A stretch of 64,000 nucleotides of DNA from Allohoeflea poritis (GCF_027889715.1 NZ_JAPJZH010000021.1:19264-83263), one strand, 5' to 3'. Positions 9,125-18,828 are shown, counted from the first letter of the stretch. The notes: generated by a model from the letters alone, not told the origin. Program-made: numbers and translations.

Positions 9125-10584
9125 ATCTGGGCGACAGGCTGGGTTTCGATCCGGCGAAGATATTCATCAATGGCGAATGGATCGCCCCGTCCGGCGGGCG
9201 CACGCTGGCGCTGGAAAATCCCTCAACCGGAGAAACCGTCGGGCAGATCGCACGCGGCGAGGCCGCCGATATCGATGCCGCGGTTGCCGCGGCCCGCTCG
9301 GCCTTGCAGGGCGCCTGGGGCGCGCTCACAGCGCTTGAGCGCGGCCGCGTTCTGACCCGGATGGGCCAGGCGGTTCTGGACAATGTCGATCTGCTTGCAG
9401 AACTGGAGGCCGCCGATGTCGGCAAGCCGCTGACACAGGCCCGCAATGATGCGGTTGCGTTGGCGCGTTACCTGGAGTTCTATGGCGGCGCGGCCGACAA
9501 GGTTCACGGCCAGACGATCCCCTATCTCGACGGCTATACGGTCTATACGTTGCGCGAGCCGCATGGCGTTACCGGACATATCGTGCCGTGGAACTATCCC
9601 ATGCAGATCATCGGCCGCTCGGTCGGCGGGGCGCTTGCCATGGGCAATGCCGCCGTGCTGAAACCGGCTGAGGAGGCGTGTCTGACGGCGCTCGCCTTCG
9701 CGAATATCGCACGGGAATCGGGCCTGCCGGAAGGCGCGCTCAACGTCGTTCCGGGGCTCGGCGAAGAGGCCGGGGCGGCGCTGTCCGCACATCCGGGCAT
9801 AAACCACATTTCCTTTACCGGATCGGTCGGTGTCGGATCGCTGGTTCAGGCCGCCGCTGCCGCGAATGTGGTTCCCGTCACGCTGGAACTTGGCGGCAAG
9901 TCGCCCCAGCTCGTCTTCGATGATGCCGATATCGACAAGGCGCTGCCGTTCCTCGTCAATGCCGGCATCCAGAACGCCGGCCAGACCTGTTCGGCCTCTT
10001 CACGTATCCTCGTGCACCGCAATGTCCATGAGGAGGTCGTCGGCCGCATGGCTGAGCGCTACGGCAATCTGCGCGTCGGACCGGCCGCCGACGATCTCGA
10101 TGTCGGGCCGCTGATCTCCGCCCGCCAGAAGGAGATCGTTTCCGGCTTTCTGGATCTTGCCCGTCGGGATGATCTGGCAATCGCGGCGAGCGGCAACATT
10201 GTTCCGGATGCGCCTGCCGGCGGCCACTATGTCGCGCCGGCGCTTATAGCCGGCGTTTCGTCCGGCCACGCCCTGGCGCAGGACGAGATTTTCGGACCGG
10301 TTCAGGTCGTCATCCCCTTCGAGGACGAAGAGGAGGCCGTCGCCATTGCCAACGGCACCGATTACGGCCTGGTTGCAGGCGTCTGGACCCGCGACGGGGG
10401 CCGTCAGATGCGCCTTGCCAAGGCCATCCATACCGGACAGGTTTTCATCAACAATTACGGCGCCGGCGGCGGTGTAGAACTGCCTTTCGGCGGCATCGGG
10501 AAATCCGGTCACGGCCGGGAGAAGGGCTTCGAGGCGCTATACGGCTTCTCGGTTCTGAAAACCGTTGCCGCGCATCACGGCTGA
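9121..10584 (+). CDS. NAD(P)-dependent aldehyde dehydrogenase
   Basis: The 487-residue protein is a full-length ALDH. It has the NAD-binding PWNYP motif, LELGGKSPQLVFDDAD with the general-base Glu, and the catalytic Cys in GQTCSA (residue 290). The late EIFGPVQ and GGIGKSGHGRE motifs are present. It oxidises an aldehyde to the acid in the cytoplasm. Its start overlaps the ABC ATPase stop (ATGA), so it is translationally coupled to the importer and probably acts on a product of the imported compound. The substrate is unknown. Confidence 0.88.
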   Translation: MNLGDRLGFDPAKIFINGEWIAPSGGRTLALENPSTGETVGQIARGEAADIDAAVAAARSALQGAWGALTALERGRVLTRMGQAVLDNVDLLAELEAADVGKPLTQARNDAVALARYLEFYGGAADKVHGQTIPYLDGYTVYTLREPHGVTGHIVPWNYPMQIIGRSVGGALAMGNAAVLKPAEEACLTALAFANIARESGLPEGALNVVPGLGEEAGAALSAHPGINHISFTGSVGVGSLVQAAAAANVVPVTLELGGKSPQLVFDDADIDKALPFLVNAGIQNAGQTCSASSRILVHRNVHEEVVGRMAERYGNLRVGPAADDLDVGPLISARQKEIVSGFLDLARRDDLAIAASGNIVPDAPAGGHYVAPALIAGVSSGHALAQDEIFGPVQVVIPFEDEEEAVAIANGTDYGLVAGVWTRDGGRQMRLAKAIHTGQVFINNYGAGGGVELPFGGIGKSGHGREKGFEALYGFSVLKTVAAHHG

Positions 10585-10615
10585 TATCGCGAATGGAATT
10601 TCGGAGGTAAGAGCA

Positions 10616-11362
10616 ATGAGATTGGAAGGCAAAGCGGCCATCGTCACCGGTGGCGCATCCGGGTTCGGAGCCGGTATCGTCAGCAAATTTGTTGCCGAGG
10701 GCGCCCGTGTCATGGTGGCCGACATCAATGCGGACGCCGCCGCCGAATTCGCCGCCTCGACGGGCGACGCTGCCATTGCCCACACGGTCGACGTTTCGGA
10801 TTCGATCAGCGTCGAAGCCATGGCGGACGCGGCGCTTACGGCATTCGGCAAGGTCGACATTCTGGTCAACAATGCCGGCGTCACCCATCTTCCGACGCCT
10901 CTGGAAGAGGTCACCGAAGAGGAATTCGACCGTGTGCTCGCCGTCAATGCGAAATCCGTTTACCTGACGGCCCGGTCCATCGTTCCGGGGATGAAGCAGC
11001 GCGGCGGCGGTGCGATCCTCAACGTCGCGTCGACGGCCGGTGTCAGCCCGCGGCCGAACCTGAACTGGTACAATGCCTCCAAGGGCTGGATGATCACGGC
11101 ATCGAAGACCATGGCGGTCGAGCTCGCGCCGCACGGTATCCGCGTCAACGCCATCTGCCCGGTGGCCGGAGAAACGCCGCTGCTGAAGAGTTTCCTTGGC
11201 GAGGATACGCCCGAGATGCGCGCCAAATTCCTGTCGACCATCCCGATCGGCCGCTTCTCGACGCCCGAGGACATGGGCAATGCCGCCTGCTACCTGTGTT
11301 CGGACGAAGCATCCATGGTCACGGGTGTCGCGATGGAAGTGGATGGCGGGCGCTGCATCTGA
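10616..11362 (+). CDS. SDR family oxidoreductase
   Basis: The start is the ATG at 10616 with GGAGG eight bases upstream. The open frame upstream overlaps the aldehyde dehydrogenase and is ignored. The 248-residue classical SDR has GGASGFGAG for cofactor binding, an acidic Asp in VADIN that favours NAD(H), NNAGV, and the Ser-Tyr-Lys triad in NVASTAG and YNASK. It ends VTGVAMEVDGGRCI, typical of 3-oxoacyl reductase or glucose dehydrogenase-like members. It is the last gene of the peptide-importer operon and likely reduces or oxidises an intermediate of that pathway. Confidence 0.85.
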   Translation: MRLEGKAAIVTGGASGFGAGIVSKFVAEGARVMVADINADAAAEFAASTGDAAIAHTVDVSDSISVEAMADAALTAFGKVDILVNNAGVTHLPTPLEEVTEEEFDRVLAVNAKSVYLTARSIVPGMKQRGGGAILNVASTAGVSPRPNLNWYNASKGWMITASKTMAVELAPHGIRVNAICPVAGETPLLKSFLGEDTPEMRAKFLSTIPIGRFSTPEDMGNAACYLCSDEASMVTGVAMEVDGGRCI

Positions 11363-11620
11363 CGGATTGTGCTTTAGTCGAATAGACGACTGTCCGGTCG
11401 ACTTTTTCGAACCGGCTATCCTGTTCAGGCTTGACACATTGTAGCTGTGCTGGCTCCATTGAATTAGACGAATTAAAAACGGTGCGGCGGCATTTTCCGA
11501 CCGTATCGCAAAATTGCGTACCGGTCCGGCGTCCAAATTTCACCGATGGCGGCCCAATCAATGGAATTAAAAATCCGCTGGCATATGTACCAATGTCAGA
11601 GCGTATCTGGGAGGAGTTAA

Positions 11621-12109
11621 ATGGCAAGCATATCGATGACTGTTAACGGTCGCGCGGTCAGCGGCGAGGCCGAGGACCGAACGCTGCTGGTTGAGTTTCT
11701 GCGCAACAATCTGGGGCTGACCGGCACACATGTCGGCTGCGACACGTCGCAGTGCGGCGCATGCGTCGTTCACGTCGACGGCGATGCGGTGAAGTCCTGC
11801 ACGATGCTTGCCGCTCAGGCCAATGGGTCCGACGTCAAGACGATCGAGGGCCTTGCTTCCGGCGGCGAATTGCACCCTGTTCAAAAAGCCTTTCACGAAA
11901 ATCATGGCCTGCAATGCGGTTTCTGCACGCCGGGCATGATCATGGCGGCAACCGAGATGATCAATCGCCACGGCGCGTCGCTCGACGAGAAGACCGTGCG
12001 CGAGGAACTGGAAGGCAATATCTGCCGCTGCACCGGTTACCACAACATCGTCAAGGCAATCCTGGCCGCCGCTCAAGAGATGGGCGGCGCGCAGCAGGCA
12101 GCCGAATAG
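11621..12109 (+). CDS. Molybdenum hydroxylase small subunit, 2Fe-2S (CoxS-like)
   Basis: The 162-residue iron-sulfur subunit has an N-terminal plant-type [2Fe-2S] cluster (Cys40, 45, 48 and 60, in [13 protein letters not shown]) and a C-terminal [2Fe-2S] domain with QCGFCTPGM and [10 protein letters not shown]. It passes electrons from the molybdenum site of the large subunit to the FAD subunit. A strong GGGAGGAG lies just before the ATG. It is the first gene of an S-L-M operon, the order known for form II CO dehydrogenase-like enzymes. The 258 bases upstream hold an AT-rich patch and a TTGACA, but no convincing promoter. Confidence 0.92.
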   Translation: MASISMTVNGRAVSGEAEDRTLLVEFLRNNLGLTGTHVGCDTSQCGACVVHVDGDAVKSCTMLAAQANGSDVKTIEGLASGGELHPVQKAFHENHGLQCGFCTPGMIMAATEMINRHGASLDEKTVREELEGNICRCTGYHNIVKAILAAAQEMGGAQQAAE

Positions 12110-12219
12110 GTCAATTTTACGCGGAGCGGCCGGCCGGCTTTCGGGACAGTGTTCCCGGGTTTGCGCGGAGGAGCGCATCGGTCGGGTCCGGCAACGCCCG
12201 CTGAACGGAGGAATCACCA

Positions 12220-14562
12220 ATGGGTGCTGAAGGAATTGGCGCAAGGATCGCGCGCAAGGAAGACAAGCGTTTCATCACCGGCAAGGGCCGTTACACCGAC
12301 GATATGGTCGTGCCGGGCATGAAGCATGCGATGTTCGTGCGCAGCCCGCATGCCCATGCGAAGATCACGGGAATCAACAAGGACGCGGCGCTGGCCGTGC
12401 CCGGCGTCATCGACGTGCTCGATGGCAAGCAGCTTACGGAAGACGGGATCGGCAATCTGATCTGCGGCTGGATGATCCACTCCAAGGACGGCTCGCCCAT
12501 GAATATGGGTGCATGGCGTCCGTTGGCCGACGACAAGGTCCGCTATGTCGGCGATGCGGTCGCGATCGTCGTGGCCGACACCAAGGCGCAGGCACGCGAA
12601 GGCGCCGAAGCGGTTCAGGTCGATTACGAGGAACTGCCGTCGGCGACCGACATCGAGGCGGCAATGGCGGACGGCGCGCCGCAGATCCATGATGAGGCCG
12701 CGAACAATCTGATCTACGACTGGGAGATCGGTGAATCCACGGCAACCGACGCGGCGCTGGCAAGTGCGGCGCATGTCACCGAGATGGACATTGTCAACAA
12801 CCGGCTGATCCCCAACGCCATGGAGCCGCGCGCCGCGCTCGGCCTCTATGACGAGGCGGAGGATCATTACACCTGTTGGACGACCTCGCAGAACCCGCAT
12901 GTCGCCCGGCTGGTGATGAGCGCGTTCTACAATGTCGCGCCGGAGAACAAGCTTCGGGTGATCGCGCCGGATGTCGGCGGCGGCTTCGGGTCCAAGATTT
13001 TCATCTATCCGGAAGAAGTTGTCTGTCTCTGGGCGTCCAGACGCACCGGCGTTCCGGTGAAATGGGTCGCCGACAGGACCGAATCCTTCCTGTGCGACGC
13101 CCATGGGCGGGACCATATCTCCAACGTCAAGATCGGCTTCGATTCGGAAAACCGCATCACCGCGCTGAAGGTCGACACCATCGCCAATCTCGGCGCCTAT
13201 ATGTCGCTGTTCTCTTCGTCGGTTCCGACCTATCTCTACGCGACGTTGCTTTCGGGCCAGTACAACATCGCCAACATTCACGCCAACGTGCGCACGGTCT
13301 ACACCAACACCGCACCGGTCGATGCCTATCGCGGCGCCGGCCGGCCCGAGGCATGCTACCTGATCGAGCGGGTCATGGAGACGGCGGCGCGCGAACTGGG
13401 CGTGAGCCCGGCGGAACTGCGGCGCAAGAACTTCGTCACCGAGTTCCCGCATCAGACCCCGGTCATCATGGCCTATGATGCCGGCGATTTCGGCGCTTCG
13501 CTCGATGCGGCCATGCAGGCTGCCGATTACAGCGGCTTTGCCGCCCGCAAGGCGGAAGCGGCGGGACGCGGCAAGCTGCGCGGCATCGGCATGAGCTGCT
13601 ACATCGAGGCCTGCGGCATCGCGCCGTCCCAGGCGGTCGGCGCGCTGGGCGCCGGTGTCGGCCTTTGGGAATCGGCCGAGGTCCGGGTCAATGCGGTCGG
13701 CACGATCGAGGTTCTGACCGGCTCGCACAGCCACGGTCAGGGCCACGAGACAACCTTCGCGCAACTGGTCGCCGATCGGCTCGGCGTTGGCATCGATACC
13801 GTCTCGATTGTCCATGGCGATACCGACAAGGTGCAGATGGGCATGGGGACTTACGGCTCCCGCTCCGGTGCCGTCGGCATGTCGGCGATCTCCGTGGCCC
13901 TCGACAAGGTCGAGGCCAAGGCCAAGAAGATCGCCGCCCATCTCATGGAGGCCGACGAGGCCGATATTGAAATCGACAGCGGCGAGCTGAAGGTCGCCGG
14001 AACCGACAAGACGCTTCCCTGGTTCCAGATGGCGCTGGCAGCCTATACGGCACACAATCTGCCGGAGGGCATGGAGCCGGGCCTCAAGGAAACCGCCTTC
14101 TTCGACCCGGCGAACTTCACTTTCCCGGCCGGTTGCTACATCTGCGAGGTGGAAATCGATCCGGACACCGGCGTGACGGAGGTCGTCCAGTTCGTTGCTT
14201 CCGACGATTTCGGCACCATCATCAACCCGATGATCGTCGAAGGCCAGGTCCATGGCGGTGTCGTTCAGGGGATCGGCCAGGCAATGCTCGAGGGCTGCGC
14301 CTACGATGCGGAATCGGGCCAGCTGCTGACCGCCAGCTACATGGACTACACCATGCCGCGGGCCGACGATATTCCCTCCATTGATGTCTCGACCACCAAG
14401 ACGGAATGCCCGTCCAACCCGTTGGGCATGAAGGGCTGTGGCGAAGCCGGAGCGATCGGCTCACCGCCGGCGGTGATCAACGCCATCACGGACGCCATCG
14501 GCAACAACGACCTGACCATGCCCGCGACGCCGCAGACGGTGTGGGCGGCGATCAATCGTTGA
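12220..14562 (+). CDS. Molybdopterin-binding large subunit, form II CO dehydrogenase-like (CoxL-like)
   Basis: The 780-residue catalytic subunit of a xanthine oxidase-family hydroxylase has PDVGGGFGSK, the active-site loop AYRGAGR at residues 369-375, GQGHETTFAQ and the C-terminal GCGEAGAIGSP with the catalytic Glu. True aerobic CO dehydrogenase (form I) has AYRCSFR with a copper-binding Cys, and that Cys is absent here. The loop matches form II, whose ability to oxidise CO is doubtful; an aldehyde or heterocycle substrate is as likely. A GGAGG precedes the ATG. Maturation genes such as coxD, E and F are not present in the window. Confidence 0.92.
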   Translation: MGAEGIGARIARKEDKRFITGKGRYTDDMVVPGMKHAMFVRSPHAHAKITGINKDAALAVPGVIDVLDGKQLTEDGIGNLICGWMIHSKDGSPMNMGAWRPLADDKVRYVGDAVAIVVADTKAQAREGAEAVQVDYEELPSATDIEAAMADGAPQIHDEAANNLIYDWEIGESTATDAALASAAHVTEMDIVNNRLIPNAMEPRAALGLYDEAEDHYTCWTTSQNPHVARLVMSAFYNVAPENKLRVIAPDVGGGFGSKIFIYPEEVVCLWASRRTGVPVKWVADRTESFLCDAHGRDHISNVKIGFDSENRITALKVDTIANLGAYMSLFSSSVPTYLYATLLSGQYNIANIHANVRTVYTNTAPVDAYRGAGRPEACYLIERVMETAARELGVSPAELRRKNFVTEFPHQTPVIMAYDAGDFGASLDAAMQAADYSGFAARKAEAAGRGKLRGIGMSCYIEACGIAPSQAVGALGAGVGLWESAEVRVNAVGTIEVLTGSHSHGQGHETTFAQLVADRLGVGIDTVSIVHGDTDKVQMGMGTYGSRSGAVGMSAISVALDKVEAKAKKIAAHLMEADEADIEIDSGELKVAGTDKTLPWFQMALAAYTAHNLPEGMEPGLKETAFFDPANFTFPAGCYICEVEIDPDTGVTEVVQFVASDDFGTIINPMIVEGQVHGGVVQGIGQAMLEGCAYDAESGQLLTASYMDYTMPRADDIPSIDVSTTKTECPSNPLGMKGCGEAGAIGSPPAVINAITDAIGNNDLTMPATPQTVWAAINR

Positions 14563-14586
14563 GTTCGAAGAGGAAAGGACACTGAC

Positions 14587-15384
14587 ATGTACAAAACGAC
14601 CTACCATCGTGCTTCCTCTGTCGAAGAAGCCGCAAGCCTGATCTCCGGCGCCGACGACGGCAAGCTTCTTGCCGGCGGGCAGACGCTCATCCCGACGATG
14701 AAGCAGCGCCTTGCCGCGCCGAGCGATGTCGTCGATCTGCGTCATATCGCCGATCTGAAGGGCATCTCGGTTGCCGGAAGCACGGTCACCATCGGTGCCG
14801 GCACCACCCATGCGGATGTCGCGAATTCGGCCGAGGTCCGCAGTGCCTGCCCGGCGCTTGCCGACCTTGCGTCGAATATCGGCGATCCGCATGTGCGCAA
14901 TATGGGCACCATCGGCGGGTCCATCGCCAACAACGATCCAGCGGCCGATTATCCGGCGGCCATGGTGGCGCTCAATGCGACCATTCACACCAACAGCCGG
15001 CAGATCGGTGCGGATGATTTCTTCACCGGCATGTTCGAGACCGCGCTGAACGACGGCGAGATCATAACGGCCGTCAGCTTCGACGCGCCCGAGAAAGCTG
15101 CCTATCAGAAGTTCCCGAACCCGGCTTCGCGTTATGCGATGGCCGGTGTTTTCGTCGCCAAGAGTGGCGGCGGCGTTCGTGTTGGTGTCACGGGCGCCGG
15201 GAGTGACGGTGTGTTCCGGGCCTCCAACATGGAATCGGCGCTGAGCGCCAGTTTCTCCGGCGGCGCGCTGGACGGCGCTTCGGTCGATCCGTCGGACATG
15301 CTTTCCGATCTCCACGGTTCGTCCGAATATCGCGCGAATCTGGTCAAGGTCATGGCGAAGCGGGCGGTTGAGGCCGCAGGCTGA
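14587..15384 (+). CDS. FAD-binding medium subunit of molybdenum hydroxylase (CoxM-like)
   Basis: The 265-residue protein has the FAD-binding signatures LAGGQTLIPTMKQR near residue 30 and NMGTIGGSIANNDPAADYPA near residue 105, and a C-terminal CO dehydrogenase flavoprotein domain. It accepts electrons from the 2Fe-2S subunit and passes them to an unknown acceptor, often quinone. It completes the S-L-M set and is followed by a strong terminator, so the operon ends here. Confidence 0.92.
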   Translation: MYKTTYHRASSVEEAASLISGADDGKLLAGGQTLIPTMKQRLAAPSDVVDLRHIADLKGISVAGSTVTIGAGTTHADVANSAEVRSACPALADLASNIGDPHVRNMGTIGGSIANNDPAADYPAAMVALNATIHTNSRQIGADDFFTGMFETALNDGEIITAVSFDAPEKAAYQKFPNPASRYAMAGVFVAKSGGGVRVGVTGAGSDGVFRASNMESALSASFSGGALDGASVDPSDMLSDLHGSSEYRANLVKVMAKRAVEAAG

Positions 15385-15403
15385 AAAAGATAGCCGCAAA
15401 CAA

Positions 15404-15431
15404 AAACCGCCCGGCAGGAACCGGGCGGTTT
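15404..15431 (+). terminator. Rho-independent terminator of the CoxSLM-like operon
   Basis: AAACCGCCCGG and CCGGGCGGTTT form an 11-bp perfect stem around a six-base loop and are followed by T residues on the plus strand and A residues upstream. It lies 20 bases after the last subunit stop. Because the stem is also flanked by A's on its left it can work in both directions, and it also ends the convergent L,D-transpeptidase gene. Confidence 0.9.
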
Positions 15432-15453
15432 TTTGTTCAATCAGTGCCACTTG

Positions 15454-16098
15454 CTACTGGATTACGACAACCTTGGCGTCCTTGCCCGGCTTTACGCGGG
15501 AGTAAAGGTCGATGACATCCTGATTCATCAGCCGGATACAGCCGGATGAGGCCGCCGTGCCTATGGATTTCCATTCCGGCGAGCCGTGCAGACGGTACAG
15601 CGTGTCCTTGCCATTCTTGTCGAACAGGTACAGCGCCCGCGCACCCAGCGGATTGCTCAGCCCCGGATCCTGCCCGCCATTGGCGTATTTCTTCAGCCGC
15701 GGCTCGCGGGCGATCATCTCTTTCGGCGGATGCCAGCGCGGCCAGGGCTGCTTCCATTTGACATAGGCCTCGCCTTCCCAGGCGAAACCGGCACGCCCGA
15801 CGCCGATGCCGTAACGCACCGCCTTGTTGCCGGGCAGGATGAAATAGAGGTGCCGCTGCTTGGTGTTGACGATGATGGTCCCGGGTTTTTCCTTGGTGAA
15901 ATAGGAAACGATCTGGCGATGGTACTTTTTCGGAACCCGGTCGATCGGCACGGCGGGGATATTGTAGCCGCCGTCCTTAACCGCGCCATATTCACTTGTA
16001 TATATCTGCCGCGATATTTCCGGCCCGCCGCTGACGCAGCCCGACAGCGCCAGCACGGCGGCCAGACCCAATCCAGATAAAGTTCTGCGAAATTTCAT
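15454..16098 (-). CDS. L,D-transpeptidase lipoprotein (YkuD family)
   Basis: The start is the ATG at 16098, because the product then begins with a lipoprotein signal (MKFRRTLSGLGLAAVLALSGC); the frame is open 15 codons further upstream but that part looks non-coding. The 214-residue protein has a YkuD domain with PGTIIVNTKQRHLYF, the catalytic region HGSPEWKS and SSGCIRLMNQD, where the active Cys follows SSG instead of the usual SHG. Such enzymes make 3-3 cross-links or attach proteins to peptidoglycan in the periplasm. A second related gene lies at 39251-39928. Confidence 0.9.
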   Translation of the reverse strand: MKFRRTLSGLGLAAVLALSGCVSGGPEISRQIYTSEYGAVKDGGYNIPAVPIDRVPKKYHRQIVSYFTKEKPGTIIVNTKQRHLYFILPGNKAVRYGIGVGRAGFAWEGEAYVKWKQPWPRWHPPKEMIAREPRLKKYANGGQDPGLSNPLGARALYLFDKNGKDTLYRLHGSPEWKSIGTAASSGCIRLMNQDVIDLYSRVKPGKDAKVVVIQ

Positions 16099-16336
16099 GC
16101 TTGCCCCTCTGCGGTCCGAATCGCCGGAATGTCCACGCCGCAATTTTTTACACTATGGTTTATTTTTTATTACACTCGCCAATTCAAGGTCTGGTGGCAT
16201 GTAAATATTTCGTGAGCGTGCACTTGCCGGGCGAATATGGCATTCCTGCAACGGCTTTGCGGGCTTGAAAAGGCGTCGCCGCCATGTCAGCCTGCGCGCA
16301 GAACATTAAAAGAACATCCGCAAGGCGTATTGGACA

Positions 16337-16831
16337 ATGCCGATCGTGTCACCCCATCCGGAACCGAGTCTCGTCGACGGTCGTCAGTCGGAGCGCGCCT
16401 TGCTCGTGCGGCGCGGCGTCCAGCGGCTCTTCGGCGAACTGAAGCATTCCGTGTTGCCGGAGCTTGGTCTGGCAAGCGGCAGGCGCGCCGATCTGATCGC
16501 CCTTTCGGAAAAAGGCGAGTTCTGGATTGTCGAAATCAAATCCTCGATCGAGGATCTGCGGGCGGACAGCAAGTGGCCGGATTACCGCAGCCATTGCGAC
16601 CGGCTGTTCTTTGCAACCCATCCCGGCGTTCCGTTGGACATCTTTCCGCAGGATTGCGGCATGATCCTGTCGGACGGCTATGGCGCGGAGATCGTGCGCG
16701 ACGCGCCGCTGCACAAGCTGGCGCCGGCGACCCGCAAGGCCTTGACGCTCCGCTTCGCGCGCATCGGCGCCGACCGGCTGCTCATCGCCGAGCAGTTGGC
16801 CTATCAGCAGACCGAAGGCGAGGCCAGATAG
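16337..16831 (+). CDS. mmcB: MmcB family DNA repair protein
   Basis: The 164-residue protein has the PD-(D/E)XK-like core of the MmcB family: RRADLIALSEKGEFWIVEIK (with Asp and the E-I-K motif) and YRSHCDRLFFAT. MmcB is a predicted endonuclease of the SOS and mitomycin C damage response in alphaproteobacteria. Its position beside actR, actS and hrpB is one I recognise from Hyphomicrobiales genomes. It is convergent with actR, with 21 bases between the stops. No clear ribosome-binding site precedes the ATG. Confidence 0.85.
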   Translation: MPIVSPHPEPSLVDGRQSERALLVRRGVQRLFGELKHSVLPELGLASGRRADLIALSEKGEFWIVEIKSSIEDLRADSKWPDYRSHCDRLFFATHPGVPLDIFPQDCGMILSDGYGAEIVRDAPLHKLAPATRKALTLRFARIGADRLLIAEQLAYQQTEGEAR

Positions 16832-16852
16832 GCCGACGCCTCTTCTTCTACC

Positions 16853-17422
16853 TTACCGCGGTGCCCGTTTTGCCAGGATGCGCTGCAGCGTGCGCCGGTG
16901 CATGTTGAGCCGGCGCGCGGTTTCGGAGACATTGCGGTCGCACATCTCGTAGACGCGCTGGATATGTTCCCAGCGGACCCGGTCGGCCGACATCGGATTT
17001 TCCGGCGGCTCGACCTTTTCACCCGGTTTTCGGGTCAGAGCCGCGAACACGTCGTCGGCGTCGGCGGGTTTGGCGAGATAGTCTATGGCACCGAGTTTCA
17101 CGGCATTGACCGCGGTCGCGATATTGCCGTAGCCGGTCAGCATCACGATGCGCGTGTCCTCGCGCGCTGCGCGGATCTCCTCGATCAGCTCCAGGCCGTT
17201 GCCGTCACTCAGGCGCAAGTCCACGACCGCATATTTGGGCGGATCGGATTTGATCACGGCACGGCCGGCGGCAACGGATTCGGCGAGTTCAACGGTAAAT
17301 CCCCGGCTTTCCATGGCACGGCCGATGCGGCGCAGGAACGGCCCGTCGTCGTCGACGATCAGCAGCGTCGCTTCTTCGCCGATCAGCTCGTTATTGTCGT
17401 TATTTCCCGGTTGCGTATTCAT
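16853..17422 (-). CDS. actR: Redox response regulator ActR (RegA/PrrA)
   Basis: I choose the ATG at 17422. A TTG further upstream is in frame, but it overlaps the GAGGA that serves as ribosome-binding site. The 189-residue protein has a receiver domain with the acidic pair in LIVDDDGPF, the phosphoacceptor Asp in YAVVDLRLSDGNGLELI, MLTGYG and the Lys in LAKPADADD. A short Fis-type helix-turn-helix follows (NVSETARRLNMHRRTLQRIL). ActR/RegA controls respiration, carbon and nitrogen genes in response to redox state or acid. The partner kinase gene is directly upstream on the same strand. Confidence 0.93.
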   Translation of the reverse strand: MNTQPGNNDNNELIGEEATLLIVDDDGPFLRRIGRAMESRGFTVELAESVAAGRAVIKSDPPKYAVVDLRLSDGNGLELIEEIRAAREDTRIVMLTGYGNIATAVNAVKLGAIDYLAKPADADDVFAALTRKPGEKVEPPENPMSADRVRWEHIQRVYEMCDRNVSETARRLNMHRRTLQRILAKRAPR

Positions 17423-17496
17423 GGCAGAGCGATTCCTCAACTCAAATCACGCTACCACATAAGGCCCTCGCCAAAAAAAGCCAATATCGCCGAGGA

Positions 17497-18810
17497 TCAA
17501 CCCTCTGTCCGCTCCATGGCCGGCCTCGGCCAGGAAACCGTCACCGACGCACCTTTTCCGCTCTCGCGATTGGCGAACTCCAGCGTCGCCCCAGACCGCT
17601 CCAGAAGCGTCTTGGCGATGAACAGGCCAAGGCCGAGCCCTCCGGCGCTCGGCTCGTTCGAATGGCCACGCTGGCTGACAAAGGGATCGCCGATCCGCGA
17701 CAAAACGTCCTGTGGAAACCCCGGCCCGTCGTCGCAGATGCGGATAATCACATGATCGGCATCGCATTCGCTTTCGACCTCGACTGTGGATCTGGCAAAA
17801 TCGACGGCGTTTTCCAGCAGATTCCCGAGGCCGTGAATAATGCCCGCATTGCGCTGGCCGACCGGCTCGCCCTCCGGTCCGGTCTTTCGCGCCACCTTGA
17901 TCTCGACGCCGAATTCCCGGTGCGGCGCGATCACTTCTTCGACGAGTGAAGACAGGGGTAGCCGGCTCATAAGTTCCTCATCGGACGAGGAGAGCGTCGC
18001 GAGCCGGCGCATGATGTCCCGGCAGCGCTCGCTTTGCGAACGCAGCAATTGCACGTCTTCGCCGAAGCGCTCGTCGTCGCCCAGCGCCCGTTCCATCTCC
18101 CTGGCGACGACGGTGATGGTCGCCAGCGGGGTGCCGAGCTCATGCGCGGCGGCGGCGGCAAGACCGTCGAGCGCCGACAGGTGCTGCTCGCGCTGCAGCG
18201 TGAACTCCGTCGCCATCAGCGCGTCGGCAAGCTCTTCGGCCTCGGCGGAGACCCGGTAGGCATAAAACGCGGCGAAGGCGGCCGTCGACACGATTGCAAT
18301 CCAGTTGCCGACGATCAGCACGAGCGGCGCTTCGAAGCTCTCGCCCGGATACCAGGGCAAGGGCCGGTGGTAGAAGGCGAGCACCGTCACAGCAGCCACC
18401 GCCGTGATCCCAAGCACGACGATGTTGCGCACCGGCAGCGAGGCGGAAGCGACGATGACAGGAACGCAGATCAGCACCGAGAATGGATTGGCAAGGCCGC
18501 CGGTGATGAACAACAGGCCGAAGAGCTGCAGGATGTCGAGGCCGAGGACGAGGGTCGATGTCGCCGGGCTGAGACGATGTGTCGCGGGATATCTGATGCG
18601 CAGCGCGATGTTGAGCAGCGCCAGGCAGGCAATCAGCAGGAAGCACGAGGCGACCGGCAGTGGAAACCCGAAGCCGTATGCGACGCCGAGAACGGTTACG
18701 CTCTGACCGATGATCGCCAGCGTGCGCAGGCGGATGAGTGTGCGCATCCGCAAATGACTGGCGTGGCGGGTCTCTGCCGGATAGTCGGTATAGCTCATGG
18801 TGGCCTGCAT
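17497..18810 (-). CDS. actS: Redox sensor histidine kinase ActS (RegB/PrrB)
   Basis: The 437-residue kinase has six N-terminal membrane segments containing GGLANPF, the heptapeptide known in RegB for quinone sensing. The H-box is AAAHELGTPLATITVVAREM, with the phosphorylated His. The Cys in QSERCRDIMRRL fits the redox-active cysteine region of RegB. The ATPase domain has GNLLENAVDFA (N box) and DDGPGFP (G1). It phosphorylates ActR and lies 74 bases upstream of that gene. A second Met at residue 5 is an alternative start. Confidence 0.93.
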   Translation of the reverse strand: MQATMSYTDYPAETRHASHLRMRTLIRLRTLAIIGQSVTVLGVAYGFGFPLPVASCFLLIACLALLNIALRIRYPATHRLSPATSTLVLGLDILQLFGLLFITGGLANPFSVLICVPVIVASASLPVRNIVVLGITAVAAVTVLAFYHRPLPWYPGESFEAPLVLIVGNWIAIVSTAAFAAFYAYRVSAEAEELADALMATEFTLQREQHLSALDGLAAAAAHELGTPLATITVVAREMERALGDDERFGEDVQLLRSQSERCRDIMRRLATLSSSDEELMSRLPLSSLVEEVIAPHREFGVEIKVARKTGPEGEPVGQRNAGIIHGLGNLLENAVDFARSTVEVESECDADHVIIRICDDGPGFPQDVLSRIGDPFVSQRGHSNEPSAGGLGLGLFIAKTLLERSGATLEFANRESGKGASVTVSWPRPAMERTEG

Positions 18811-18828
18811 GTTTTCTTCGCTGCGATC

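Noticed and set aside
11431..11459. Promoter for the molybdenum hydroxylase operon
   Set aside because: A good TTGACA is present, but no acceptable -10 box at 16-18 bases.
12214..14253. 679-codon minus-strand frame opposite the large molybdenum subunit
   Set aside because: It is a shadow of a clearly conserved gene in GC-rich DNA; its translation has no recognisable domain.
12220..14562. True aerobic CO dehydrogenase
   Set aside because: The active-site loop is AYRGAGR, not the Cys-containing AYRCSFR of form I.
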